Shown here: in pieces, positions 35,389-44,317 of the stretch
How the letters are laid out: each line of letters starts with the position of its first letter
How positions within the stretch are numbered: the stretch's first letter is position 1
Assembly: GCA_964513655.1 (NCBI GenBank)
Contig: CAZENQ010000003.1
Span: 1 to 64,000, forward strand
Direction of reading: 5' to 3'
DNA: 64,000 nucleotides
Source: G020350405 sp964513655
GTDB taxonomy: Bacteria; Planctomycetota; Phycisphaerae; Sedimentisphaerales; Anaerobacaceae
Translations under genes and position numbers: made by a program
Notes under the pieces: model-generated
Database searches by the model: none
Told to the model about the DNA's origin: nothing
Seen by the model: the letters and a program-made list of their open reading frames with translations, nothing else

Positions 35389-36396
35389 ATGAAAAAAGCA
35401 TTGGTTACCGGTATTACAGGACAGGATGGTTCGTATCTTGCGGAGCTGCTGTTGGAAAAAGGCTATGAAGTATGGGGCGTCGTACGGCGAAGTTCTTCGT
35501 TTCACACGGGCAGAATCGACCACTTGTATAAAGACCCGCACGAGCAGCCGCGACTCAAGCTGGTTTACGGGGACTTGACCGACGGCGGTAATCTGTCGGC
35601 GATTTTGAACGAGATTGAGCCGGACGAGGTCTATAACCTTGGTGCTCAAAGCCATGTCCGGGTAAGCTTCGATACGCCCATCTACACGGTTAATACGGAC
35701 GCTTTGGGAACGCTTCGGCTGCTTGAGGCGATTCGCGGCATGGAAAAGCTGGCGAAGTTTTATCAGGCCTCCAGCAGCGAAATGTACGGCAAGATTGTTG
35801 AAACACCACAGACCGAAAAGACGCCGTTTTACCCTCGAAGTCCATACGGCTGTGCGAAGGTATACGCCTTTTGGCAGACGGTTAACTATCGGGAGGCATA
35901 CGGGCTGTTTGCGTGCAACGGAATTTTGTTTAATCACGAATCGCCGAGACGCGGCGAGACGTTTGTTACGAGAAAAATTACACGAGCGGCAGCGCGAATC
36001 AAGCTGGGCCTTCAGGACAAATTGTATTTAGGCAACCTGGACGCGAAGCGTGACTGGGGCTTTGCGGGTGATTACGTTGAGGGCATGTGGCTGATACTCC
36101 AGCATGACACGGCCGATGACTATGTGCTCGCTACAGGCGAGACACATTCCGTGAGGGAGTTTTTGGATGAAGTGTTTGGCTATCTTGATTTGGACTGGCA
36201 GAAGTATGTTGAGATTGACCCTCGATATTACAGACCGACGGAAGTCGACTTTCTGCAGGGTGATGCAAACAAGGCCAGGAAGGTCCTTAAGTGGGAGCCC
36301 AAGGTAACATTCAAAGGGCTTGCGAAGATGATGACTGATGCCGATATAAGGCTCGCTGAGCGTGAGAAAATCCTAAGGGACCACGGGAAGGAATAA
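35389..36396 (+). CDS. gmd: GDP-mannose 4,6-dehydratase
   Basis: A 335-residue protein, close to typical length. Features are the NADP motif GITGQDGSYLAELLL, VRRSSSFHTGRIDHLY, the catalytic region YQASSSEMYGK with YGCAKVYAFW, and FNHESPRRGETFVTRKI plus LGNLDAKRDWGFAGDYVEGM, all diagnostic of Gmd. It forms GDP-4-keto-6-deoxymannose, the precursor of GDP-L-fucose. The next gene, two bases away, does the second step. Confidence 0.95.
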   Translation: MKKALVTGITGQDGSYLAELLLEKGYEVWGVVRRSSSFHTGRIDHLYKDPHEQPRLKLVYGDLTDGGNLSAILNEIEPDEVYNLGAQSHVRVSFDTPIYTVNTDALGTLRLLEAIRGMEKLAKFYQASSSEMYGKIVETPQTEKTPFYPRSPYGCAKVYAFWQTVNYREAYGLFACNGILFNHESPRRGETFVTRKITRAAARIKLGLQDKLYLGNLDAKRDWGFAGDYVEGMWLILQHDTADDYVLATGETHSVREFLDEVFGYLDLDWQKYVEIDPRYYRPTEVDFLQGDANKARKVLKWEPKVTFKGLAKMMTDADIRLAEREKILRDHGKE

Positions 36397-36398
36397 TA

Positions 36399-37346
36399 AT
36401 GGGCGGTTTTTTTAAGGACAAGCGAGTTGTTGTTACCGGCGGAGCCGGCTTTCTGGGCAGCTATGTTGTTGAAGGTCTGCAAAAACGGGGCTGTAAGAAC
36501 ATTTTGGTGCCGAAGATAGAAGACTATGACCTGGTTAAGCTGGATGATATCATTCGGATGTACGATTATATGAAGCCGGACATTGTTATCCACCTTGCGG
36601 CGGTTGTCGGCGGCATCGGCGCCAATCGCGAACATCCGGGTGAGTTTTTCTACAAGAACCTGATGATGGGGGTCCAGCTAATAGAGCAGGGCAGACTTCG
36701 GAATATCGAGAAGTTGGTCGCCATAGGTACGGTTTGCGCATATCCGAAATTTACGCCGGTGCCGTTTAAAGAAGAAGACCTTTGGAACGGATATCCGGAG
36801 GAGACCAACGCCCCGTATGGTCTGGCCAAGAAGATGCTGCTTGTACAATCGCAATCTTACAGGGCTGAATACGGTTTTAATTCGATATTTCTGCTGCCGG
36901 TAAATCTTTATGGTCCCCGCGATAATTTTGACCCTGCCAGCAGCCACGTTATACCCGCCTTGATAAAAAAATGCGTTGATGCGATTGAGTCAGGTTCGGA
37001 CCATATTGACTGCTGGGGTACCGGCAAGGCCTCGCGCGAGTTTATCTATGCGGCCGATGCCGCTGAGGGGATTTTGTTAGCGACGGAGCATTACAACGGG
37101 GCAGAGCCGGTTAATATTGGTGCCGGATTTGAGATAACGATAAAGGAACTCGCCGAAAAGATTGTAAAGCTTACGGGGTTTGGCGGCGAGATTCGATGGG
37201 ACAGCTCCAAGCCGGACGGCCAGCCGAGGCGATGTCTGGATACATCCAAGGCTAAAGAATACTTCGGATTTGAGGCCAAGACCTCTTTTGATGAGGGGCT
37301 GAAAGCAACGATAAACTGGTACCGAGCAAGTCGGGAGCAGGTTTAG
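36399..37346 (+). CDS. fcl: GDP-L-fucose synthase
   Basis: A 315-residue SDR protein with GGAGFLGSYVVEGLQ, the family feature HLAAVVGGIGANREHPGEFF, APYGLAKKMLLVQSQSYRAE (Tyr-x3-Lys), LYGPRDNFDP, and FIYAADAAEGI. It epimerises and reduces GDP-4-keto-6-deoxymannose to GDP-L-fucose. Translationally close to gmd. The pair shows that the polymer built by this locus contains fucose or a derivative. Confidence 0.95.
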   Translation: MGGFFKDKRVVVTGGAGFLGSYVVEGLQKRGCKNILVPKIEDYDLVKLDDIIRMYDYMKPDIVIHLAAVVGGIGANREHPGEFFYKNLMMGVQLIEQGRLRNIEKLVAIGTVCAYPKFTPVPFKEEDLWNGYPEETNAPYGLAKKMLLVQSQSYRAEYGFNSIFLLPVNLYGPRDNFDPASSHVIPALIKKCVDAIESGSDHIDCWGTGKASREFIYAADAAEGILLATEHYNGAEPVNIGAGFEITIKELAEKIVKLTGFGGEIRWDSSKPDGQPRRCLDTSKAKEYFGFEAKTSFDEGLKATINWYRASREQV

Positions 37347-37353
37347 CAGGCCA

Positions 37354-37541
37354 ATGATACGGATAATATGTGTGTGCGGTGCGCGGCCTAACTTTATCAA
37401 GATTGGCTGTTGACCGCGGAGGATATTCCGATGAATTATCGTGAAATAAGAAGCATGGATAGGAGCGCGAGCGCCAAAAGCCCGAAGTTCTGGGATAGCA
37501 AGGCAGCAAAAAGAATCGTCAGGATCATTGCCGAGGCTTGA
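37354..37541 (+). pseudogene. Collapsed remnant of UDP-GlcNAc 2-epimerase
   Basis: From the ATG at 37354 the peptide MIRIICVCGARPNFIKI matches the start of WecB-family epimerases ('VxGTRPEAIK' / 'GARPNFMK'), then meets a stop at 37411. From 37431 another frame reads to a stop at 37541 and ends with SPKFWDSKAAKRIVRIIAEA, the pattern of the WecB C-terminus ('WDGKAAERIVE'). Together about 40 of about 370 residues remain, so nearly the whole gene was deleted. The assignment is by eye; both ends falling in the right order and spacing support it. Confidence 0.55.
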
Positions 37542-37646
37542 ACTGCGCTGTGCACCTAAGCGAAATTTAAAGGAGCGACTTCAAAGATGTGTGCAGCTCG
37601 ATGAGACGCTGCTAGACAGGAAGAGAGAAGAGGAGCTAAAAAACAT

Positions 37647-38612
37647 ATGAAGACACTCGCCGGTGCAAGGGTTTTAGTAACGGGGGCAGCAGGTTTCATC
37701 GGTTCGCATTTGTGTGAAAGGTTGACCGAACGAGAAGCGCACGTGACAGGACTGGACAATTTTGATGACTTTTACGGCCGTGACATAAAAGAAGGAAACA
37801 TCGCAGAGCTTCTGCTTCGCGCCAATTTTAAATTCGTAGAAGGTGACATCCGCGAAACTAAGTGTGTCGAGTCAATCCTAATTAAAGACAAAATAGAGGC
37901 TATTGTACATCTAGCTGCGAAGGCCGGTGTGCGACCATCAATTGCAGATCCACTAAGCTACCAAGATGTGAATATAAATGGCACAATGGTGATGCTCGAG
38001 GCCAGCAAGAAGATTGGCGTAAAGAAATTTATTTTTGGCTCCAGCTCAAGCGTGTATGGCAACAATAAGAAGGTTCCTTTTTCGGAGGCCGACAACGTAG
38101 ATTTTCCCATTTCGCCCTATGCGGCAACGAAGAAAGCTAGCGAACTCTTGTGCCATACATACAGCCATCTTTATGCTATTGATATTACGTGCCTTAGATT
38201 CTTCACCGTTTATGGTCCCAGGCAGAGACCAGATCTGGCCATTCATAAGTTTTCTCGGTTAATAGAAGCAGGTAAGCCGATACCTGTTTTTGGAGACGGC
38301 TCGATGAGACGCGATTTTACCTATATCGATGACATCATAGATGGTGTAGTTGCCGCGATACAGCACTGTGAAGGGTATGAGATTTACAATCTCGGTGAGT
38401 CAAGGCCAGTAAGACTTGATGAACTTATAAGGAAAATTGAGGAAGCGCTTGGCAAAAAAGCGGTTATCGATCGACTCCCTATGCAGCCGGGGGATGTCTA
38501 TCAAACATACGCCGATATAACAAAAGCGCAGAAAAAATTGGGATATAACCCAAAAACAGAAATCTCAATAGGTCTCTCTGAATTCACTAAATGGCTAACT
38601 AAAAATATATAA
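37647..38612 (+). CDS. UDP-glucuronate 4-epimerase-like SDR
   Basis: A 321-residue extended SDR with VTGAAGFIGSHLCERL, the 'FDDFYGRDIKEGNI' substrate loop typical of UDP-glucuronate/UDP-GalNAcA epimerases, AKAGVRPSIADPLSYQDVNI, YAATKKASELLCHTY (Tyr-x3-Lys), and RFFTVYGPRQRPDLAIHKFS with GDGSMRRDFTYIDDII. It likely interconverts UDP-glucuronate and UDP-galacturonate, supplying an acidic sugar to the polymer. GGAGCTAAAAAACAT precedes the ATG. Confidence 0.87.
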   Translation: MKTLAGARVLVTGAAGFIGSHLCERLTEREAHVTGLDNFDDFYGRDIKEGNIAELLLRANFKFVEGDIRETKCVESILIKDKIEAIVHLAAKAGVRPSIADPLSYQDVNINGTMVMLEASKKIGVKKFIFGSSSSVYGNNKKVPFSEADNVDFPISPYAATKKASELLCHTYSHLYAIDITCLRFFTVYGPRQRPDLAIHKFSRLIEAGKPIPVFGDGSMRRDFTYIDDIIDGVVAAIQHCEGYEIYNLGESRPVRLDELIRKIEEALGKKAVIDRLPMQPGDVYQTYADITKAQKKLGYNPKTEISIGLSEFTKWLTKNI

Positions 38613-38623
38613 TAATCTAAAAA

Positions 38624-40246
38624 ATGATTAACCGACACAAACACTACTATTTGGCATTTGCGTTTTTTTCGCTGTTTATCAAACCATGTTTAGCCCAGAA
38701 GCTTGTAGATGTAACTCGATTTGGAGCAAAGCCGGATGCCAAGAAAACTGCTGCAGGTTGGGTTGGCACTGACAACTCCAAAGCCATAAACGATTGCGCA
38801 ACGCATTGCCGGGCGAATAATCTCACAATGTACTTTCCAAATGGCAATTACGGTGTGGCGTCGACTGTATGGCTTACTAATCCAAATATTGATAATTTAA
38901 GGCAGGCATCAATCACGGTGATTGGCTCCAATCGGGGTGCTTTCAGGGGGCAATCTTACAGTGCAAATATCTGTGTTTTGAACAATTTCAAGCTTGGCAA
39001 GGTTGTTGAAGTTAGGAAAAAAGATGGTTTGGTTAAAGAGCCTTATATTGTCCCAGTTCTTGGCATCAGTAATGGTATGCAGGTGCATATCGAAGGGATT
39101 GGTATTCAAGGCCAAAACGAAAAGGACCTGATTTGTGGAATCGCAATAGGTAATATCAGCCAGATGACTTCTGTAAAAAATTGCAGCATTTGTAACACCT
39201 ATGCAGGGATTGTGTTTCCGGGTCTGCGGCCTTCGCCGGACAAAAGTGTGGTGGAAGGCAATAATGACCTACTTGTTGTAGAGCAGTGCACTTTTGATAA
39301 TGCTTACAATATAGTCTGTGGAGGGACGCAACCGTTTGCATGTGTGTATCGCAGCAATTTTTTCAGGGGCACCAAGTCGGTTTTTACAGGCAAGCTGATT
39401 ACGAATGAATACGGACAAACACGAGGTTCACATAAATTCAGCTCAAATCTTTTTGGAACCGGGCCCGGAGCCAAGGGAGAGGAAGTTGTATATTTTGACC
39501 TTTTGTTCAATGAGGTCACGATAGACAATTGTCACTTTGAGCCAGGCTATAAGCCTGCGACGCCGCAGATACTTATCAGAGAATATCCCAAGGGTGGCGT
39601 CAGCTTCTTTGGCTTCCGCCTGTCATTTACTAATAATATGGTCAATTTTGCAAACATGAGCGAAGGCCCTGATAAATACAGACCGCTGTTTGATACAATG
39701 GTAGGTAACAGAATGATTATCCAGGGTAACCATTTTCAAATTGGCACAGCAACCAGGTTAAAAGCTTATGGGGCTGTTTTAATTGGCAATGTCTTCAGAT
39801 TAAACGGCCCGCATAACCTGAAGATAGTTGACGATAAACACCCTCTTGTTGGCTCACCGGGGGATATTCGGCGGGGCTTATATGATTTCAATCATTTTAT
39901 CAGAAATGATTCCGATGTAACGATATCCTTGCCGAATAGCTCTGCCACAGGTAAAACCGCATTAAAACAGGGAGTCGATTATAGGGTTAATAAAGATGAG
40001 AATGCATTTGAGATAACCAAAGAAGGAAAGAAAAAAATCGATAAGGCAAAGACCAATGTGGTTTTGATTAGCTATAATGCTAACGATGCGGCGGAAGTGC
40101 GTTTTACCGCTTGGGGAGGAAATCGGCTAAATCCCCTTCATGGCTGGCGAAGCAAAGACTTGACAATGATAGCCAATAAAATCGTTGCCAAAACCGACTC
40201 CGGTCAATTTGTCGAAAAAGAACTTCGGATAGACACAAAACAGTAA
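38624..40246 (+). CDS. Secreted parallel beta-helix protein (pectate-lyase-3-like)
   Basis: A 540-residue protein with a signal peptide (YYLAFAFFSLFIKPCLAQ). It starts like Pectate_lyase_3 proteins (LVDVTRFGAKPDAKKTAAGW, DNSKAINDCATHCRANNLTM, YFPNGNYGV) and continues with beta-helix turns (SVKNCSICNTYAGIVF, VEQCTFDNAYNIVCGG, IDNCHFEPGY). Such proteins include polysaccharide lyases, hydrolases and epimerases; no catalytic residues can be assigned by eye. In this locus, between a nucleotide-sugar epimerase and the flippase, it likely trims or modifies the secreted polymer. Confidence 0.8.
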   Translation: MINRHKHYYLAFAFFSLFIKPCLAQKLVDVTRFGAKPDAKKTAAGWVGTDNSKAINDCATHCRANNLTMYFPNGNYGVASTVWLTNPNIDNLRQASITVIGSNRGAFRGQSYSANICVLNNFKLGKVVEVRKKDGLVKEPYIVPVLGISNGMQVHIEGIGIQGQNEKDLICGIAIGNISQMTSVKNCSICNTYAGIVFPGLRPSPDKSVVEGNNDLLVVEQCTFDNAYNIVCGGTQPFACVYRSNFFRGTKSVFTGKLITNEYGQTRGSHKFSSNLFGTGPGAKGEEVVYFDLLFNEVTIDNCHFEPGYKPATPQILIREYPKGGVSFFGFRLSFTNNMVNFANMSEGPDKYRPLFDTMVGNRMIIQGNHFQIGTATRLKAYGAVLIGNVFRLNGPHNLKIVDDKHPLVGSPGDIRRGLYDFNHFIRNDSDVTISLPNSSATGKTALKQGVDYRVNKDENAFEITKEGKKKIDKAKTNVVLISYNANDAAEVRFTAWGGNRLNPLHGWRSKDLTMIANKIVAKTDSGQFVEKELRIDTKQ

Positions 40247-40258
40247 AATGCCTTTGTT

Positions 40259-41842
40259 ATGGAAGAAAAGACCAGTCCAGAGACACACAATCGCGATGGG
40301 GGCTCAAGGCAAAAGATTAGTCGCCGCAAGGCGACTATTGCGAATCTGGTATTCCAATATGTGACTATCGGCTTAACAATTGTAAGTGGTTTTGTATTAG
40401 TACCGCTCTACCTTAAGTATATCGATTTCAAATTATACGGTGCCTGGTTATCCACCGGTAACATTATCGCCTGGCTTACACTGGTTGACCCCGGGCTAAG
40501 TGACGTCATCAGGCAGCGAACAGCCAGATTCTTTGGTGCAAAAGATTTTGACCGAATGGGCAAAGCTATTGCAACGGGCCTGCTTTGTCTTGTTGTGGTA
40601 GGTTTTCTGCCACTTCTGGTTAGTTTAACACTCGCTCCGTTTTTACCGCGACTTTTCGAATTGGAGCGGAATCTGGCTGGTAGTTTATCCAGCAGTTTTG
40701 CTCTGTCCGGGGTGATGGCCAGCCTGGTAATTATTGCAGGCGCTGCAGGGGCTGTCCAACAGGGCTTGCAGCGTAACGTAGTATATACCAGTATTTATGT
40801 GGCCGGGGCAGTAACAGGTATTGTTGTAACAGTATGGATGTTAGTCTCCGGCTACGGCCTGATATCGATCCCAGCCGGCCTGACGGTCAGGGGAGTGATT
40901 TGGGTAATTTTCAATTGGCTGGATATACTTTATCATTGTTTGCGCCGATTACGTATTCGTTTCGCTTTGTCAAAAGATGATTTCATAGAAGTTGGGAAAT
41001 TAACAACTTGGACTTTTTTAAATCAGGTTAGTTTCCACATTTTTGGTCAATGTGATGCTCTGGTCGTGGGGTTGGTTATGGGCCCGGAGGTGACGCCTAT
41101 TTTCGTTCTGTCACGCCGAGCGTGGGAACTTTTGAGAATGCTTCTGCACAGAATCGACGTGGCTTTTATGCCGGGACTTGCGCATTTATACGGCGAAGGC
41201 GACAGAGTAAAATTCACAACAATTTCCCAGCGGATGTTGCGCGTTATCGGCTACGTTCTGATTCTTGGTGTTGGTTTATACGTCGGGCTGAACCAAACCT
41301 TTGTCAGTCTTTGGGTTGGAACAAAATTGTATGCCGGGATGACGTTCGATTTACTTATGTCCATTAGTTTAGGAGCAATTATCTTTGTTCTGGCTGTAAC
41401 AAAAGTACTTTTTGCCAGGGGCGTTATAAAAGGCCCTGCGATTGCAAGCTTAATTATGTACTCACTAAGGGCTGGATTATTAATTCCATTAGTATGGTTA
41501 TTTGGCTATCTTGGCTCGCCGATAAGTTTAATTATCGGCTTCGGCGCTGCGACAACGATTTATTTTGCTTCGCAGTGGCTAAAAAAGCTGAATTTGACAG
41601 CCAAAGATTTTTACACAGATTTGCTTAGATTTGCCAGCGGTTTAACAGTGGCGGTGGTACTTGCCATTCTGATGCGGCAGTATGTTGTCCGAGAAAATTT
41701 GTTGTGGTTTATTGGCTGCGGTGTGGTTTATTCGGCAGTTTGCATAACTTTACTGAGTATACTCGATAGCAACTTTCGCCAGGAGTTCTACTGGTTAATT
41801 GCGAAATTCGGTGGAAGGTTGCGCCCTCTGAAGAGTGGGTAG
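40259..41842 (+). CDS. Wzx-like polysaccharide flippase
   Basis: A 527-residue protein with about twelve or more hydrophobic segments. The N-terminal segment VFQYVTIGLTIVSGFVLVPL followed by LKYIDFKLYGAWLSTGNIIA is the usual start of the MATE-like polysaccharide transporter (PST) family. It would flip lipid-linked repeat units across the cytoplasmic membrane for Wzy polymerisation. A charged N-terminal tail of about 25 residues precedes the first helix. The gene lies 12 bases after the beta-helix gene. Confidence 0.85.
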   Translation: MEEKTSPETHNRDGGSRQKISRRKATIANLVFQYVTIGLTIVSGFVLVPLYLKYIDFKLYGAWLSTGNIIAWLTLVDPGLSDVIRQRTARFFGAKDFDRMGKAIATGLLCLVVVGFLPLLVSLTLAPFLPRLFELERNLAGSLSSSFALSGVMASLVIIAGAAGAVQQGLQRNVVYTSIYVAGAVTGIVVTVWMLVSGYGLISIPAGLTVRGVIWVIFNWLDILYHCLRRLRIRFALSKDDFIEVGKLTTWTFLNQVSFHIFGQCDALVVGLVMGPEVTPIFVLSRRAWELLRMLLHRIDVAFMPGLAHLYGEGDRVKFTTISQRMLRVIGYVLILGVGLYVGLNQTFVSLWVGTKLYAGMTFDLLMSISLGAIIFVLAVTKVLFARGVIKGPAIASLIMYSLRAGLLIPLVWLFGYLGSPISLIIGFGAATTIYFASQWLKKLNLTAKDFYTDLLRFASGLTVAVVLAILMRQYVVRENLLWFIGCGVVYSAVCITLLSILDSNFRQEFYWLIAKFGGRLRPLKSG

Positions 41843-41944
41843 ACCATGTCGGCCGATGGCTGAGGAAGGATTCAATCCGGTATTTTTGAGACTATCAATA
41901 CCAGTTGTAGTTTTTAGTTACCTTAAGCTTAAGAGGGATGTTTA

Positions 41945-43003
41945 ATGTCTGCAAAGAATAAGAAGACTCTGAGAGTACTTTATGCAGGTGGTCTTTTCAA
42001 GGGCAGCACCGGCTTGGAGCGATTAGGGGCACTTCGAAAGATGGGGCATACTGTAACTACATTTAACTTTGACCCATATAACAGACAGGGCAATCGGATA
42101 GTCCTGTCATTTCATAATCGGCTGGCCTGGGGGCCAGCTGTTCCTGCCCTGAACCGGGATTTGGTGAAATTTGCGAACACCGTTGATTATGAGCTTGTAT
42201 GGGTTTCGAAGGGTGTGTGGCTTTACCCAGGTACTGTACAAGAACTTAAGAAAGGTGGCGATGCGTGTGTGCTGCATTACACACCGGATGCTCAGATTCT
42301 TGAGAATCGGACGCGCCATTTTATTAAAAGCATCCCAGTGTACGATGTGCTTATTACGTCAAAGCCGTGGGAAGTGGCGCATTACAAGAAATACAATGCC
42401 CGCAATGTGGTTAATATCCCGCAGGGCGTTAACCTTGAATTGTTGCGACCTTACGACGTCTCTGGACCAGAGTACAGTCATCTCAGAAGTGATGTTTGCT
42501 TTATTGGCCGTTATGAGCCATTCTATCGGCGCTGCGTTAGGTCGGTCCTTGATACAGGGGTGAATATGGCGGTTTGGGGTCCATGGCAACGATATTTCTT
42601 TTTTCACCCGTGGCTTCGTAAGGTAGTCCGAGGCAGCGGAGTGTGGCACAAAGATTATGCGAAGGCCATATGCTGTGCAAAAATTGGGCTCGGCTTATTA
42701 TCAAAGTCCAAGCCGGAAACAGCTACAACTCGCACTTTCGAGATTCCCGCTTGTGGAACATTTATGTTGGCGGAGCGCACGGACGAGCATGTTGAGTATT
42801 TTGAGGAGGGTAAAGAAGCTGAGTTTTTTGACAGCACAGAGGAGATGCAGAACAAGATAAGATACTACCTGGCACATGATGCGGAGAGAGAGAGGATAGC
42901 GAAAGCGGGGCGCGAGAGATGCATAAAGAGCAGCTATGGTAATGATAATCGGATGCGACAGTGTCTTACGGCTGTTTTTCCAAATTTAAGCTGTGATGAG
43001 TAG
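41945..43003 (+). CDS. CgeB-like glycosyltransferase
   Basis: A 352-residue protein of the CgeB/DUF3880 group: an N-terminal Rossmann-like half (RVLYAGGLFKGSTGLERLGA, LVWVSKGVWLYPGTVQELKK) and a C-terminal glycosyltransferase half (CFIGRYEPFYRRCVRSVLDT, RTFEIPACGTFMLAERTDEH, FDSTEEMQNKIRYYL). The motif 'E.PACG.FML.E.T.E..EYF' is diagnostic. Family members transfer sugars in spore-coat or surface polysaccharide synthesis; donor and acceptor are unknown. Confidence 0.85.
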   Translation: MSAKNKKTLRVLYAGGLFKGSTGLERLGALRKMGHTVTTFNFDPYNRQGNRIVLSFHNRLAWGPAVPALNRDLVKFANTVDYELVWVSKGVWLYPGTVQELKKGGDACVLHYTPDAQILENRTRHFIKSIPVYDVLITSKPWEVAHYKKYNARNVVNIPQGVNLELLRPYDVSGPEYSHLRSDVCFIGRYEPFYRRCVRSVLDTGVNMAVWGPWQRYFFFHPWLRKVVRGSGVWHKDYAKAICCAKIGLGLLSKSKPETATTRTFEIPACGTFMLAERTDEHVEYFEEGKEAEFFDSTEEMQNKIRYYLAHDAERERIAKAGRERCIKSSYGNDNRMRQCLTAVFPNLSCDE

Positions 43004-43041
43004 CACCCGGCGGGATGGCATTATGGTGTAGTGTGGTAAAG

Positions 43042-44250
43042 ATGAACTTTTACAGTGTTGGTTATTTTGGGGCACCGAACTTGGGTGATGAGCTGTTGTG
43101 TAAATGTGTTGTTAACAGACTGAGAGAAGCGCACGCGGCGAACACGGTTTATATCATGACTCGCAGCGCAGAAGTAAGCAGGAGATATACGGGTTTGGAT
43201 GGGAAGTACGTCGAAGGCTATTGGCCGGAGCCAGAATATTTTCAGAATCTTTGCGGGCATCTGCGAGCCGTGAGTGATAGTAGCTTAGTGGTTATTGGCG
43301 GGGGTGGCCTAATCGCAGATTACTATTCGTGGAGTTCTATACCGCGTTACTGCATAGACGCGCTATGGGCGATTTTGGCCGGTCGGCGATATGTGTTTGT
43401 TGGTTTAGGTGTACGCGAGGTTAGCAGATGGTGGTTGAGGCAGGTGGCACGGTTTGTATGTACTCATGCAGGAGCTCTTTATTGCCGGGATAAGGGATCA
43501 GCTGAGCGGCTGAAGGAACTAACGAGGTGCAATCACATTCGAACGGGGCCGGATTTGGCATACTTGGCCAAAATCCACGCCTACGAAGGAAGTGTGGACA
43601 GAGATTATGCGCTTATAAATGTCCGTGAGCGACCACCAATCGACAGGGAAAAGCTGAGCGAGTTCTGTCGGGAATTACTACAGGGTGTGGGTGGCTTGGT
43701 GTTGCTATCAGCAGAAAAACCTGACACGGATTACTATAAGAGGGTAGTGGATGACTGGGATGCGCGAGAGCAGGCTGCAACCAGGATAGTGGAGCCGAAA
43801 AGCTTGAATGAAAGTATCGAATGGATTCAAGCGGCGAAATTTGTTGCGGCCGAGCGGCTTCATGTTAATATTCTGGCCGTGCGCACCGGTAGAAGGCTGC
43901 TTTCAATCAATTATGAAGACAAGGTTAAGCAATTTATTGATATGCTTAGCGGCGAGCCGCTTGTTTGTTCATTGGAAGAACTTGGTGCGCAACAGGCCAA
44001 GAGGCTTTTGGCATCGGGTATACCCAGATGGTCTGTAAGTCCAGGAGAATTAGAGGCCTGGGCGAAGAGGATATTTGATGAGATAATAAGAGGTGGTTTG
44101 GCAGAGCATTCTTGCGGATTATGGGTGCGATTCATTGCGGGGGCCTACCTTTTTGCCTTAATGGGCTTCGGAGTTTTATATTCTGCGGCAGTGTTAGTTA
44201 AAAGAGCAGTATTTGGGCGAGGACCTTTGCGCTTGAGTGTACGACTCTAA
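43042..44250 (+). CDS. Polysaccharide pyruvyl transferase-family protein
   Basis: A 402-residue protein. The Met at 43042 matches the family start (MNFYSVGYFGAPNLGDELLC); a Met at 43015 would add 9 residues with no ribosome site. Other family features are LVVIGGGGLIADYYSW, RRYVFVGLGVREVS, ALYCRDKGSAERLKE and AAKFVAAERLHVNILAVRTG. It probably adds pyruvate ketals from phosphoenolpyruvate to a sugar, giving negative charge. Unusually, it ends with a hydrophobic segment (FIAGAYLFALMGFGVLYSAA) that could anchor it in the membrane. Confidence 0.82.
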   Translation: MNFYSVGYFGAPNLGDELLCKCVVNRLREAHAANTVYIMTRSAEVSRRYTGLDGKYVEGYWPEPEYFQNLCGHLRAVSDSSLVVIGGGGLIADYYSWSSIPRYCIDALWAILAGRRYVFVGLGVREVSRWWLRQVARFVCTHAGALYCRDKGSAERLKELTRCNHIRTGPDLAYLAKIHAYEGSVDRDYALINVRERPPIDREKLSEFCRELLQGVGGLVLLSAEKPDTDYYKRVVDDWDAREQAATRIVEPKSLNESIEWIQAAKFVAAERLHVNILAVRTGRRLLSINYEDKVKQFIDMLSGEPLVCSLEELGAQQAKRLLASGIPRWSVSPGELEAWAKRIFDEIIRGGLAEHSCGLWVRFIAGAYLFALMGFGVLYSAAVLVKRAVFGRGPLRLSVRL

Positions 44251-44317
44251 CCAGATTGATGCGACTGAGGTATGCGCATTAGGGGCCGCTAAAGATGAAT
44301 TAACGGCTTGAATTTTT

